Shown: positions 16,034 to 24,984 of the stretch, one piece after another
How positions within the stretch are numbered: the first letter of the stretch is position 1
How the letters are laid out: every line of letters starts with the position of its first letter
Position numbers and translations under genes: made by a program
NCBI GenBank assembly: GCA_039820405.1
Contig: JBCBQC010000025.1
Coordinates: 3,888-67,887 of the forward strand
Direction: 5' to 3'
Source of the DNA: CALLVY01 sp937899855
GTDB lineage: Bacteria > Bacteroidota > Bacteroidia > Chitinophagales > Saprospiraceae
DNA length: 64,000 nt
The notes under the pieces: generated by a model
The model's database searches: none
What the model was told of the DNA's origin: nothing
The model's input: only the letters and a program-made list of their open reading frames with translations

Positions 16034-17519
16034 ATACCATTCCCAGATCCACGCCATCCTGGAGCGTGAGGACCGACTGTCCGAGCTGGTAACGATATAC
16101 GACCTGCTGGAGCGGGCACCCCGCTCCAGCGCACACTGCCTTATTGTTGATGCGCAGGGCTTACGCCTGCCCATCGACTGGTACAATCTGGCCCCTCCCT
16201 ATCTGCTTCCGAAGCAACTGCCCTTCGAGGCCGAAAATCTGTTGGGATTAATTTTTCTACAACTCGACAATTGGCCCAAGGTCCAGGAATACCTGGCGGA
16301 CCGCCCCGAGCTCCTCCCGGAACTGGAGCGGTTTCACGGTCTGAAGAGTGGCCAACAAATTCGCGAGGTCGACCGGCTGGAAGCGGGGGATACGCCCTGG
16401 GAGCGCTACCGGCGGGCGCACAACCAAGCGGTGCTTCGACACTACGGCTACCTGGCGGAGGAACAAACCTTTGCCCGGATTCGCCAAGCGTACGATACCG
16501 CCATTGCCCATTCTCCTCACCCGGAGTACGCTGCCTTTAGTACCAAACACCTCGCCACCCTGCTCCTCGATGCGGGCCGGATCGAGGACGCCGTAGCGGT
16601 TTTACAAGGCGCGGAGCACGAGGCCCTGTCGCCGGATGCTCGGATGGCCCTCCGAGCCCTGTTGAGTCAGGTATGGATGCAGCAACTCCGGGTTCCCTAC
16701 GATCCCAAGCTGATGACACAACTCAAGGATACCCTGTGGGAAGTCATTCAGTACCTTGAGGAAAACGACCGTCCGGTGGAGGCTGGCTTACACCTAACGG
16801 ATGCCGCCCACATTGCCAACATCTCCAATAGCTTTACCGAGTCCCTGGGCTACATCAGTAAAGCGATTCGCATTTTCGACGAGGCGGAGCTGAGTGAGCT
16901 GGCGGGCAATGCCCAGTTGCGCAAGGGGACCCTGTTGTACACCTGGGCCCAAAACGGGAATCCCCAGTTTTACAAACCCGCCGTGGAGGCTTACCAACGG
17001 GCCCTGCAAGTATTCCGCAAGGACTTGACGCCCGACGTTTTTGCCGACATCCACCACCACCTCGCCGTGCTGTACGCCGAGATGCCCAGCGAACCCAAGA
17101 AGCGCAGCATCTGGGCTGGCGTGGCTTCCGCTTCTTTCCAGGAGGCCCTCGATTACTACACGGCCGAAAGCCACCCCTACGAGTACGGTCGGATTTGCAA
17201 CAACTACGGCAACGCACTGACCAAGTTCCCCCCCGCGGTACATTCCGACAACTACGAAAAGGCCCTGTTCTACTACGCCGAGGCCCTCCGCGTTCGCGAC
17301 GCGCGCTACCCCTACGAACGGGCCATCAGCTTGCTCAACTTTTTGGAAGCCAGCTGGAACGTCAGCAATCCCGACGAATCGTTCAACGAGGACCGCTACC
17401 GCGACATGGTCGGTAAGGCCGAAGAAGTCCTGCAACTCGTCGAGGCCCCGGAAATGATGGAGGCGGCCCGAGGACATTTACAAGCCCTCGCCCAGCTCAA
17501 AGCCGTGGCGGTTAAATAA
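16008..17519 (+). CDS. TPR-repeat protein of the hydrogenase operon
   Basis: A 503-aa protein using the ATG at 16008, which overlaps the end of the upstream gene; the frame is open further upstream only as an overlap. It consists of helix pairs typical of tetratricopeptide repeats, for example 'YRRAHNQAVLRHYGYLAEEQ', 'ALQVFRKDLTPDVFADIHHH', 'SFQEALDYYTAESHPYEYGR' and 'YEKALFYYAEALRVRDARYP'. No signal peptide, so cytoplasmic. TPR proteins accompany group 2a hydrogenase genes in other phyla as far as I recall, and they usually serve as protein-binding scaffolds. A role in hydrogenase assembly is inference. Confidence 0.85.
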   Translation: MLSIFATTEYHSQIHAILEREDRLSELVTIYDLLERAPRSSAHCLIVDAQGLRLPIDWYNLAPPYLLPKQLPFEAENLLGLIFLQLDNWPKVQEYLADRPELLPELERFHGLKSGQQIREVDRLEAGDTPWERYRRAHNQAVLRHYGYLAEEQTFARIRQAYDTAIAHSPHPEYAAFSTKHLATLLLDAGRIEDAVAVLQGAEHEALSPDARMALRALLSQVWMQQLRVPYDPKLMTQLKDTLWEVIQYLEENDRPVEAGLHLTDAAHIANISNSFTESLGYISKAIRIFDEAELSELAGNAQLRKGTLLYTWAQNGNPQFYKPAVEAYQRALQVFRKDLTPDVFADIHHHLAVLYAEMPSEPKKRSIWAGVASASFQEALDYYTAESHPYEYGRICNNYGNALTKFPPAVHSDNYEKALFYYAEALRVRDARYPYERAISLLNFLEASWNVSNPDESFNEDRYRDMVGKAEEVLQLVEAPEMMEAARGHLQALAQLKAVAVK

Positions 17520-17525
17520 ACATAG

Positions 17526-17909
17526 ATGCACGAAATCTCTTTAGTCCGCAGTATCTTCAATACCCTGTCCGCCGAGTTTTCCCCGGAGGAGTTGGCCACT
17601 TTAGAAGCCATCGACCTCAAGGTGGGACTCCTGTCCAACGTCGAGCCCCTGCTCTTGCAAAATGCCTTTGAGGCGGTTACGACGGCGGAGCAAAAATTTG
17701 AAGCGGTCCAACTCAACGTGGAGGTGATTCCGATTGCCATCCACTGTACCACTTGTGCCCAAGACTCGCCCGTCGAGCGCTACAAGTTTGTGTGCGCCCA
17801 CTGCGGGCAAGCGAATAATAACGTAGTTCGGGGAACGGAGCTCCTGATTCACCGCGTCCATTTTGCGGAAGTCGAGCCCGAGGCCCTTTCATCCAATCAA
17901 GCGAAATAA
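17526..17909 (+). CDS. hypA: Hydrogenase nickel-insertion protein HypA
   Basis: A 127-aa protein starting MHEISLVRSIFNTL; His2 is the conserved nickel ligand. The zinc site is present as CTTCAQDSPVERYKFVCAHC (two CxxC pairs), although the spacing is slightly enlarged compared with the common form. HypA works with HypB to deliver nickel to the large-subunit precursor in the cytoplasm. It lies 6 bp after the TPR gene and 3 bp before hypB, within the same operon. Confidence 0.95.
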   Translation: MHEISLVRSIFNTLSAEFSPEELATLEAIDLKVGLLSNVEPLLLQNAFEAVTTAEQKFEAVQLNVEVIPIAIHCTTCAQDSPVERYKFVCAHCGQANNNVVRGTELLIHRVHFAEVEPEALSSNQAK

Positions 17910-17912
17910 GTC

Positions 17913-18638
17913 ATGGATAAAATTCAAAAATCAAATCGCGCCGCCCGCGGTACGGTTACTTGCGACAATACGACCCTCCACCTCCTCAAGGCCAACGACT
18001 TTGTAGCCACCAGCATTCGCAATCGCATGGCGGAGCAGAATATCCTGTTGATCAACATCACTTCCTCAGCCGGCAGTGGCAAGACCACCTTGCTACAAGA
18101 AACGGTCCGGCGTTTGAAAGACCGGGTAAAGCTCAAAATTCTGGTGGGAGACATCGAAACCGAACGCGATGCCGATCGCCTACGCGAAGTGGGGGGCGAT
18201 GCCCTCCAAATCGTAACGGGGGGCATCTGCCACCTCGAAGCCCAGATGGTTTGGCAAGCGATGGAAAGCCTCGACCTGGCGGGGGTAGAACTCCTCATCG
18301 TCGAGAACGTTGGCAACCTGGTGTGTCCGGCCTCTTTTGACCTGGGCGAAGATTACCGCGTTACCCTGATCGCTACGACCGAGGGCGACGACAAGCCCAA
18401 GAAATATCCGCGGATGTTTCTCACCAGCGAGTTGATGTTGATCTCCAAAGTGGATTTGCTGCCTTACTTGCCCTTTTCGGTAGAGGCCGTCACGCGGGAC
18501 GCCCGCGACATCAATCCCGACATTGGGGTGCTGGAGTTGTCGACCGTCCAGGGGACGGGCGTCGAGGCGTGGTGTGATTGGTTGATGGAAAAAGTGGCGG
18601 CCAAACGCGGGGTAGCGAATGGAGCCAGGGTGGTATAA
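17913..18638 (+). CDS. hypB: Hydrogenase nickel-insertion GTPase HypB
   Basis: A 241-aa SIMIBI GTPase. The Walker A loop is TSSAGSGKTTLLQ, with Ala where Pro is more common. The switch I region GDIETERDADRL and the metal-binding GGICHLEAQMV (Cys-His pair at the dimer interface) follow. VENVGNLVCP and SKVDLLPYL (NKxD-like, here SKVD) complete the G domain. The His-rich nickel-storage stretch found at the N-terminus of some HypB proteins is absent. GTP hydrolysis drives nickel transfer from HypA/HypB to the enzyme. It ends 8 bp before hypF. Confidence 0.95.
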   Translation: MDKIQKSNRAARGTVTCDNTTLHLLKANDFVATSIRNRMAEQNILLINITSSAGSGKTTLLQETVRRLKDRVKLKILVGDIETERDADRLREVGGDALQIVTGGICHLEAQMVWQAMESLDLAGVELLIVENVGNLVCPASFDLGEDYRVTLIATTEGDDKPKKYPRMFLTSELMLISKVDLLPYLPFSVEAVTRDARDINPDIGVLELSTVQGTGVEAWCDWLMEKVAAKRGVANGARVV

Positions 18639-18646
18639 AGACAGCA

Positions 18647-21016
18647 ATGGATACTTGGAATCTACACTTGGAAGGACAGGTACAGGGCGTTGGCTTTCGT
18701 CCCTACGTTTACCGACTCGCTCGGGAGTGGCAACTCCGGGGCTGGGTGAACAATGGGCGGGATGGCGTGCGGATCGTCTTTAATGCCGAGGCGGCGCGGG
18801 CGCGCGCTTTTGCTCGGGCGGTGGTGACCGGAGCTCCGGTAATGGCCCGGATTACCCATCGCCAACTATCCGCCACTACGTCCCAGCACTTCGACGATTT
18901 TAGCATCCGCACCAGCGATGCTTCTTCACCCGCTCCCACCAAGTTGCTGTTGACTCCCGACGCCGCCATCTGCTCCGATTGCCGTAGCGAACTCCACGAT
19001 CCCAACAACCGCCGCCACGATTACGCCTTCACGACCTGTACTAACTGTGGCCCCCGTTACTCCATCATCCGAGCGCTGCCCTACGACCGCCCCGCCACCA
19101 GCATGGCCGACTTTGGGCTCTGTACCCACTGCCAATCCGAGTACGACCAGCCCGACGACCGGCGCTACTACTCCCAGACCAATTCCTGTCCGGCCTGTGC
19201 CGTGCCCCTGCGATTGTACAATGCCCGGGGTGAGCTACTTCACACGGAAGTGGAGGCGGTACTCGAAGCCGTGGTCCGGGCCTGGGGAGCGGGAAAGCTC
19301 GTGGCGATCAAAGGCATTGGCGGTTACCTGCTGACCTGTTCGGCTCGGCAGGCGACTGCGATACGGGAGCTGCGCCGCCGGAAACACCGGGCTCGCAAGC
19401 CACTGGCCCTGATGTATCCTCGGGATTACCCGCTGACGGGACTGCGTTTGCGGGAGTTGGAAAAACGCGCCCTCCGGAGTAGTGAAGCGCCCATCGTCCT
19501 GGCCGAGCTAGCGGATCGCAGCCAGATCGATCTGGCCCTGGAAGAGATCGCACCCCGCCTGGATCAGCTGGGTATCCTTTGGCCTTACGCGCCCCTCTTC
19601 GAATTGCTGCTGCAGCGTTGGGGACAGCCCATCGTCGCCACCAGTGCCAATCGGAGCAACGCACCCATCCACTACCGGGATGCCGACGCCTTGGAAGCCC
19701 TCGCCCCGCTGGCGGATTTTATTTTACAACACGATCGGGAGATTCGGATGCCGCAGGACGACAGCTTGGTCCGGTGGACGGCGCGGACGCAGCAACGGAT
19801 CGTGCTGCGGCGTTCGCGGGGTTGGGCACCCACTTTTCTACCCAGCGATCCCAGCTGGCGGGGGGAGGGCTTGCTGGCCCTGGGCGGACTGCTCAAGGGC
19901 AGCTTTAGCCTCCGGCATGCGGATCAGACCTACGTCAGTCAGTACCTCGGCGACCTGAATCACTTTGCGGCCCAGGAAAATTACCGTCGGACGCTGGATC
20001 ACCTGCTCGAACTACTCGACGCCAAGCCGCGGATCATTCTGGTCGATCAGCATCCCGCCTACGCCACCACCCAGTGGGGTAAAAACCTGGCGAAGGAGTG
20101 GCAAGTACCCTGTCGGGAAGTGCAGCACCACGAAGCGCATTTTGGTGCCGTACTGGGCGAAAACGATTTGCTCGATACGGATGCTGCGGTGCTCGGCGTG
20201 ATTTGGGACGGAACGGGCTGGGGAAGGGATGGACAGATTTGGGGCGGCGAATTTTTTACCTACCAGCGGCACCAAATGCAACGACAAACGCACTGGGCCT
20301 ACCGGCCCTTGCTGGCGGGAGATAAGATGGCGCGGGAGCCGCGGCTATCGGCCCTGGCCCTGACCCACGGCTTGCTGGAGGCCCGCTCGCTGGTCCGCCC
20401 CAAGTTTACCGATCAGGAGTGGAATATCTACGCGACCCTGCTGGGACGTGGTTCCAAACTCCAGACTTCCAGTGTCGGGCGCCTCTTTGACGCGGTGGCT
20501 TCGCTCCTGGGTATTGTGGAGGTGCAGGACTACGAAGGAGAAGCGGCCATGCAGGTGGAAGCCTTGGCGCGACAGTACTTCGTTCGGCACGATTGGCGGA
20601 TGGATTCCCCCTACCTGGCGGATTACTGTGGAGAAAAAACGATTCCCACCCGGCAGCTCCTCCGGGAGTTGATCGCCGACCTGCGTCGGGGGCGGGCCAC
20701 CAATTGGATTGCGGCCAAGTTTCACTACAGCCTGGTCCACCTGATTCGCGTCATCGCCGATCGCTGCCAAATCAAACGGCTGGCTTTTAGTGGGGGCGTC
20801 TTTCAAAATGCGGTGTTGGTGGATTTACTACGGCTGCATTTGGACGGGGCTTACGAGTTGTATTTCCACGAGCAGCTTTCGCCCAATGACGAAAACATTT
20901 CCTACGGTCAGTTGGTCTGCCACCAGATCGAACTGCGGCGTCGGAACATTTCAAAATTACAGATTACATCAAAAAATACCGAAGACCATGTGTTTAGCAA
21001 TTCCCGGAAAAATTAA
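18647..21016 (+). CDS. hypF: Carbamoyltransferase HypF
   Basis: A 789-aa protein using the ATG at 18647, which places the acylphosphatase domain at the N-terminus (LHLEGQVQGVGFRPYVYRLA). Then come four CxxC zinc motifs (ICSDC, TCTNC, LCTHC, SCPAC), a YrdC-like domain (LVAIKGIGGYLLTCSA, HRARKPLALMYP) and a Kae1-like carbamoyltransferase domain (HHEAHFGAVLGEN, WDGTGWGRDGQIWGG, FSGGVFQNAVLVDLL). HypF makes the carbamoyl adduct that becomes the CN ligands of the active site, passing it to HypE. The length is normal. The 3' end overlaps hypC by 29 bp. Confidence 0.95.
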   Translation: MDTWNLHLEGQVQGVGFRPYVYRLAREWQLRGWVNNGRDGVRIVFNAEAARARAFARAVVTGAPVMARITHRQLSATTSQHFDDFSIRTSDASSPAPTKLLLTPDAAICSDCRSELHDPNNRRHDYAFTTCTNCGPRYSIIRALPYDRPATSMADFGLCTHCQSEYDQPDDRRYYSQTNSCPACAVPLRLYNARGELLHTEVEAVLEAVVRAWGAGKLVAIKGIGGYLLTCSARQATAIRELRRRKHRARKPLALMYPRDYPLTGLRLRELEKRALRSSEAPIVLAELADRSQIDLALEEIAPRLDQLGILWPYAPLFELLLQRWGQPIVATSANRSNAPIHYRDADALEALAPLADFILQHDREIRMPQDDSLVRWTARTQQRIVLRRSRGWAPTFLPSDPSWRGEGLLALGGLLKGSFSLRHADQTYVSQYLGDLNHFAAQENYRRTLDHLLELLDAKPRIILVDQHPAYATTQWGKNLAKEWQVPCREVQHHEAHFGAVLGENDLLDTDAAVLGVIWDGTGWGRDGQIWGGEFFTYQRHQMQRQTHWAYRPLLAGDKMAREPRLSALALTHGLLEARSLVRPKFTDQEWNIYATLLGRGSKLQTSSVGRLFDAVASLLGIVEVQDYEGEAAMQVEALARQYFVRHDWRMDSPYLADYCGEKTIPTRQLLRELIADLRRGRATNWIAAKFHYSLVHLIRVIADRCQIKRLAFSGGVFQNAVLVDLLRLHLDGAYELYFHEQLSPNDENISYGQLVCHQIELRRRNISKLQITSKNTEDHVFSNSRKN

Positions 21017-21275
21017 ATCCATCGAAAGTCAGTTCGACGGTCTGGTCCGGATGGCCAAGGTCTCCTTCGGGGGCATCATCAAGGAGGCGAGTCTCGAAAT
21101 GGTTCCCCAAGCCAAGGAAGAGGATTACGTTTTGGTTCACGTAGGGGTGGCCATCAGTGTGGTCGATGAAGAAGAGGCCAAACGTACCTTTCGCTATCTC
21201 GAAGAGATGGGCGAAGTCGCCGACGAATTAAACATCAACGATTTTCTCCCCGATAAGGAGGAGTATTCCGATTAA
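20988..21275 (+). CDS. hypC: Hydrogenase assembly chaperone HypC
   Basis: A 95-aa protein beginning MCLAIPGKIKSIESQ; the Cys at position 2 is essential in this family and fixes the start at 20988 even though the frame is open further upstream within hypF. HypC carries the Fe(CN)2CO group with HypD and hands it to the large-subunit precursor. The C-terminal tail (DELNINDFLPDKEEYSD) is longer and more acidic than in many HypC proteins. It overlaps the end of hypF by 29 bp and lies 12 bp before hypD. Confidence 0.95.
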   Translation: MCLAIPGKIKSIESQFDGLVRMAKVSFGGIIKEASLEMVPQAKEEDYVLVHVGVAISVVDEEEAKRTFRYLEEMGEVADELNINDFLPDKEEYSD

Positions 21276-21287
21276 AACAACAAGATT

Positions 21288-22400
21288 ATGAAATACCTCA
21301 GTGAATACCGCGATCCCGAGTTGGCCCAGCGCTACCTGCGTGAGATCGAAAAGACCGTCACCCGTCCCTGGACGATCATGGAGGTGTGTGGTGGCCAGAC
21401 CCACAGCCTGGTCAAAAATGGCATCCTCAACCTACTGCCACCGGAGGTCAATATGGTCCACGGACCGGGCTGCCCGGTTTGTGTGACCCCCCTCAACCTC
21501 ATCGACAAGGCCGTTTACCTGGCCGAAGAGAAGGACGTCATCCTGTGTTCTTACGGCGATATGTTGCGGGTGCCGGGTTCGGAAAAGAGCTTGCTGGAGG
21601 CCAAGGCCAATGGGGCGGATATCCGCATCCTGTATTCGCCGCTGGAGGCCGTAAAAATTGCCCAGGAAAATCCCGATCGGGAGGTCGTTTTCTTTGCGGT
21701 GGGCTTTGAGACGACGGCGCCGGCCAATGCCCTGTCCGTGGTACACGCCCAGCGCCTGGGACTCGATAATTACGCTATCCTCGCTTCCCACGTACTCGTT
21801 CCGCCCGCCATCGAAGCCCTGCTCAGTGATGAGGAATGTCTGGTCGAAGGCTTCCTGGCCGCCGGGCACGTCTGTACCATCATGGGGCTGGAAGAGTACT
21901 TTCCCCTGGTCGACCGTTTTGGGGTCCCCATCGTCGTTACTGGTTTCGAACCGGTTGATATCTTGCAAGGGATTCTGATGGTGGTCCAGCAATTGGAACG
22001 GGGGGAGGCCAAGTTGGAGAACCAGTACGCCCGGATGGTCCGAGAGGGGGGCAACCCCAAGGCGCGGGAAACGATCTACGAGGTATTTGACATCACCGAC
22101 CGGATGTGGCGGGGCATGGATGTGATTCCCCAGAGTGGCTACGGCGTTTGCCAGGCTTATCAAAAATTTGATGCCCAACGCAAGTTTTCGGTCGACATTC
22201 CCGAAGCTCCCGAGAACGCCAGTTGTATCGCGGGAGACATCATGAAGGGACTCAAGAAGCCCTTTCACTGCCCCAACTTTGGGACCCACTGCAAGCCCGA
22301 AAATCCACTCGGCGCCCCGATGGTCAGCTCGGAGGGCGCCTGTGCGGCGTACTACCATTTTTCCGATCGCATCCACCAAATCGAAAAACAATCGGCCTAG
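21288..22400 (+). CDS. hypD: Hydrogenase Fe-ligand assembly protein HypD
   Basis: A 370-aa protein. It contains the family motifs MEVCGGQTHSLVKNGI, HGPGCPVCVTPLNLIDKA, CSYGDMLRVPGS, FFAVGFETTAPAN and GFEPVDIL, and the C-terminal Fe-S cysteines in FHCPNFGTHCKPEN and SEGACAAYYHF. HypD holds a [4Fe-4S] cluster and is the scaffold on which CN and CO are attached to iron, together with HypC and HypE. The stop codon is followed after 2 bp by the hypE start codon. Confidence 0.95.
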   Translation: MKYLSEYRDPELAQRYLREIEKTVTRPWTIMEVCGGQTHSLVKNGILNLLPPEVNMVHGPGCPVCVTPLNLIDKAVYLAEEKDVILCSYGDMLRVPGSEKSLLEAKANGADIRILYSPLEAVKIAQENPDREVVFFAVGFETTAPANALSVVHAQRLGLDNYAILASHVLVPPAIEALLSDEECLVEGFLAAGHVCTIMGLEEYFPLVDRFGVPIVVTGFEPVDILQGILMVVQQLERGEAKLENQYARMVREGGNPKARETIYEVFDITDRMWRGMDVIPQSGYGVCQAYQKFDAQRKFSVDIPEAPENASCIAGDIMKGLKKPFHCPNFGTHCKPENPLGAPMVSSEGACAAYYHFSDRIHQIEKQSA

Positions 22401-22402
22401 TG

Positions 22403-23473
22403 ATGAGTACTTCAAAAAACGCGAAGAAAATAGAATGGCAATTGCAATGCCCCATGCCCAAACTGGACTTTGAGGTGATCACCCTCGGACACGGTAGTGG
22501 TGGATTGTTGACCCACCGCCTGCTAGAGAGTGGGGTTTTTGAGCTGTTGAAGAACGAACAGCTCGATCGTCGGCACGACGGCGCGCTGCTGCACCTCCAG
22601 GGGCCCACGGCCTTTACCACCGACAGCTTCGTCATTTCCCCCATCTTTTTTCCGGGGGGCAATATCGGAGAGTTGGCGGTCAACGGAACGGTCAATGACC
22701 TGGCGATGTGCGGGGCCATTCCCCGTTTTCTCTCCCTGAGCTTTATCATCGAAGAGGGTTTGCGGATGGAGGAATTTTGGGACATCGTGGTGGCGATCAA
22801 ATTTGCGGCGGAAGCCGCGGGCGTAAAGATCGTGACGGGCGATACCAAGGTGGTGGAACGGGGAAAGGGCGATAAGATTTTTGTCAATACTACTGGAATT
22901 GGCACCTTGCACCCTCGGGCGAAGATCGACCTGGGGCGCGTGGGCGTGGGGGATAAAATCATCGTGAGCGGCAACGTAGCGACGCACGGCATCGCGATCA
23001 TGTCGGTACGCGAGGGCTTGGAATTTGAGACGACGATCGAAAGTGATACCCAGCCCCTACACCACTTGGTGACCGCACTGCTGGACCGTTTTGGACCGGA
23101 CGTTCACCTCCTGCGCGATCCGACGCGGGGAGGACTGGGAACGGTACTCACCGAAATTGCGCGGGAAGTGGGCCAGGGCATTGAATTGCACCAACGGGAT
23201 TTGCCGATTGACGAGCAGGTCCGTGGCGCTTGTGAAATCCTGGGACTCGATCCCTTGTACGTGGCCAACGAAGGCATCTTTATTGGCATTGTGGCGGAGG
23301 GGGTAGCGGAGGAAGTGGTGGCGGAGCTGCGTGGCCTACCGGGCGGGGCGGAGGCGGCCATCATCGGGGAGGTCGTAGCGGCCCATCCCCGGCAGGTGAT
23401 CCTGACCAGTGCCATCGGCGGCAAGCGGGTGGTCAATATGTTGGTGGGCGAGCAGTTGCCCCGAATTTGTTAA
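22403..23473 (+). CDS. hypE: Hydrogenase cyanide-ligand protein HypE
   Basis: A 356-aa PurM-like ATP-dependent dehydratase. The start at 22403 is two bases after hypD; upstream extension of the frame only covers hypD. Motifs: ITLGHGSGGLLTHRL at the N-terminus, FTTDSFVISPIFFPGGNIGE, GTVNDLAMCGA, GDTKVVERGKGD and LRDPTRGGLGT. The protein ends in PRIC, and the terminal cysteine is the residue that receives the carbamoyl group from HypF and is converted to thiocyanate. All key features are intact. Confidence 0.95.
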   Translation: MSTSKNAKKIEWQLQCPMPKLDFEVITLGHGSGGLLTHRLLESGVFELLKNEQLDRRHDGALLHLQGPTAFTTDSFVISPIFFPGGNIGELAVNGTVNDLAMCGAIPRFLSLSFIIEEGLRMEEFWDIVVAIKFAAEAAGVKIVTGDTKVVERGKGDKIFVNTTGIGTLHPRAKIDLGRVGVGDKIIVSGNVATHGIAIMSVREGLEFETTIESDTQPLHHLVTALLDRFGPDVHLLRDPTRGGLGTVLTEIAREVGQGIELHQRDLPIDEQVRGACEILGLDPLYVANEGIFIGIVAEGVAEEVVAELRGLPGGAEAAIIGEVVAAHPRQVILTSAIGGKRVVNMLVGEQLPRIC

Positions 23474-23497
23474 GACTACTACAAGCGCCGTGTGGGT

Positions 23498-23899
23498 ATG
23501 AAAAAAGCATTGGAAAACCGGGAAGACATTGAGCGATTGGTGCGCGCCTTTTACCAAAAAATGCTGGCCGATCCCGAATTGGGTCCCCTGTTTCTGCGGG
23601 TGGCCCAAATTAGCCTGACCGAGCACCTGCCCCCGGTCTACGACTTTTGGGAGAGTGCCCTTTTCCAAACCGGAAGCTACCGGCACAACCTGATGGACAT
23701 CCACCTGGCGTTTCACCAAAAGCACCGCCTGGAAAAAGCACACTTTGACCGTTGGTTGGAATTGTTTACCCAAACCGTTGATGAATTGTTCACCGGCGAG
23801 CGAGCCCAGGGGGCGAAGCAACGCGCCCGAACCATCGCCACCATTATTCAACTGAAAATTGACCACCTTGAAAAGCAACGACTCGAATTTGGCAACTAA
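23498..23899 (+). CDS. Truncated haemoglobin, group III-like
   Basis: A 133-aa protein using the ATG at 23498 (a GTG two codons earlier is in frame). The pattern REDIERLVRAFYQKMLADPE, LGPLFLRVA, HLPPVYDFWESALFQTGSY and FHQKHRLEKAHFDRWLELF matches group III truncated globins, with the proximal haem-binding His probably in the HQKH segment before HFDRW. These proteins bind O2 or NO in the cytoplasm. It follows hypE by 24 bp and its end overlaps the next gene by 41 bp, so it belongs to the hydrogenase operon. A protective or O2-sensing role for the enzyme is inference. Confidence 0.85.
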   Translation: MKKALENREDIERLVRAFYQKMLADPELGPLFLRVAQISLTEHLPPVYDFWESALFQTGSYRHNLMDIHLAFHQKHRLEKAHFDRWLELFTQTVDELFTGERAQGAKQRARTIATIIQLKIDHLEKQRLEFGN

Positions 23900-24983
23900 G
23901 GACTTGCCTCAATTGGTGGGGGAGACCCACTTGTTTAAGGGGGCGGAGGAAAGTCCCCTACTGGCTCCCCGTGGGGTCTTTATGGTTCGGGGACAACTGT
24001 GGGTAGCGGATACGGCACAGAACCGCGTCTTTTGCTGGCGGGACCTACCCACCACGGAGTTTGCGGAGCCGGATTTGGTGCTGGGGCAGGTGCAGAGCGC
24101 AGCAACGGGACGCAATGCGCAGGGTAAGGTCAATGCCTCGACCTTGTTTTATCCCTCGGGCTTGTGGTCGGATGGGCAGCGCTTGATCGTAGCCGATGCT
24201 TGGAATCACCGGGTACTGATTTGGCACGATTTGCCCACCCGCGATGGCCAGCCGGCCGACGTGGTACTGGGGCAGCCCGACTTTAGCCACAATGCGCCCA
24301 ACGTCGCGGGGATTGGTCATCCCCCCACCGCGCGTTCGCTACACTGGTGCTACGGGGTATACTCCGACGGCGAGCAACTGTGGGTGGCCGATACGGGCAA
24401 CCGGCGCGTGTTGTACTACCGCCAGATTCCGCAGGAAAGTTACGCGGCTGCCGACGGCGTCATTGGCAAGGCCAGCTTTACCGAGCGCGACTACGAAAAC
24501 GAAGATCCGATCTGGCCCTATTCGGTCAAGATTGGTCCGCGGGGGGAGCTGGCGATTACCGATACGCAATACTACCGGGTGCTGCTGTGGCGGCACTGGC
24601 GGGATGCCCTGACTCAAAAGGCGGAGCGCATCATCGGCCAGGCCGATTTTGCGGGCAACGGGCAGAACCAGTTCCAATGGTTCCCCCGAGCCAATACACT
24701 CAATTGGTGCTACGACACTTGTTTTTACCGCGATGGCCTGTGGGTGGCGGATACGGGCAACAGTCGTTTGCTGTGGTTTGCGCAGTGGCCGGAGCAATCG
24801 AACGTAGCGGCGGATAATTTGCTGGGGCAGGATGATTTTAACACCGGTAGCGAAAATAAAAATACCATTCAGAGTACGGAGGGCAGTTTTTATTGGCCCT
24901 TCCAGACTTGTGTGGAGAACCAGACGATGGTGGTGGCCGATACGGGCAATCACCGCATCGTCATCAATCAATTGAATTTTTGA
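23859..24983 (+). CDS. NHL-repeat beta-propeller protein of the hydrogenase operon
   Basis: A 374-aa protein. The first in-frame start is a TTG at 23859 inside the globin gene; a start a few codons later is possible because conserved sequence begins around 'LATKDLPQLVGETHLF'. It contains at least five NHL-type blades, each with the pattern 'LWVADTxNxRVLxW': QLWVADTAQNRVFCWRDLP, RLIVADAWNHRVLIWHDLP, QLWVADTGNRRVLYYRQIP, LWVADTGNSRLLWFAQWP and MVVADTGNHRIVINQ. No signal peptide. NHL genes accompany group 2a hydrogenases elsewhere, as I recall. It may act as a docking or assembly platform; function unproven. Confidence 0.85.
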   Translation: MTTLKSNDSNLATKDLPQLVGETHLFKGAEESPLLAPRGVFMVRGQLWVADTAQNRVFCWRDLPTTEFAEPDLVLGQVQSAATGRNAQGKVNASTLFYPSGLWSDGQRLIVADAWNHRVLIWHDLPTRDGQPADVVLGQPDFSHNAPNVAGIGHPPTARSLHWCYGVYSDGEQLWVADTGNRRVLYYRQIPQESYAAADGVIGKASFTERDYENEDPIWPYSVKIGPRGELAITDTQYYRVLLWRHWRDALTQKAERIIGQADFAGNGQNQFQWFPRANTLNWCYDTCFYRDGLWVADTGNSRLLWFAQWPEQSNVAADNLLGQDDFNTGSENKNTIQSTEGSFYWPFQTCVENQTMVVADTGNHRIVINQLNF

Positions 24984-24984
24984 T

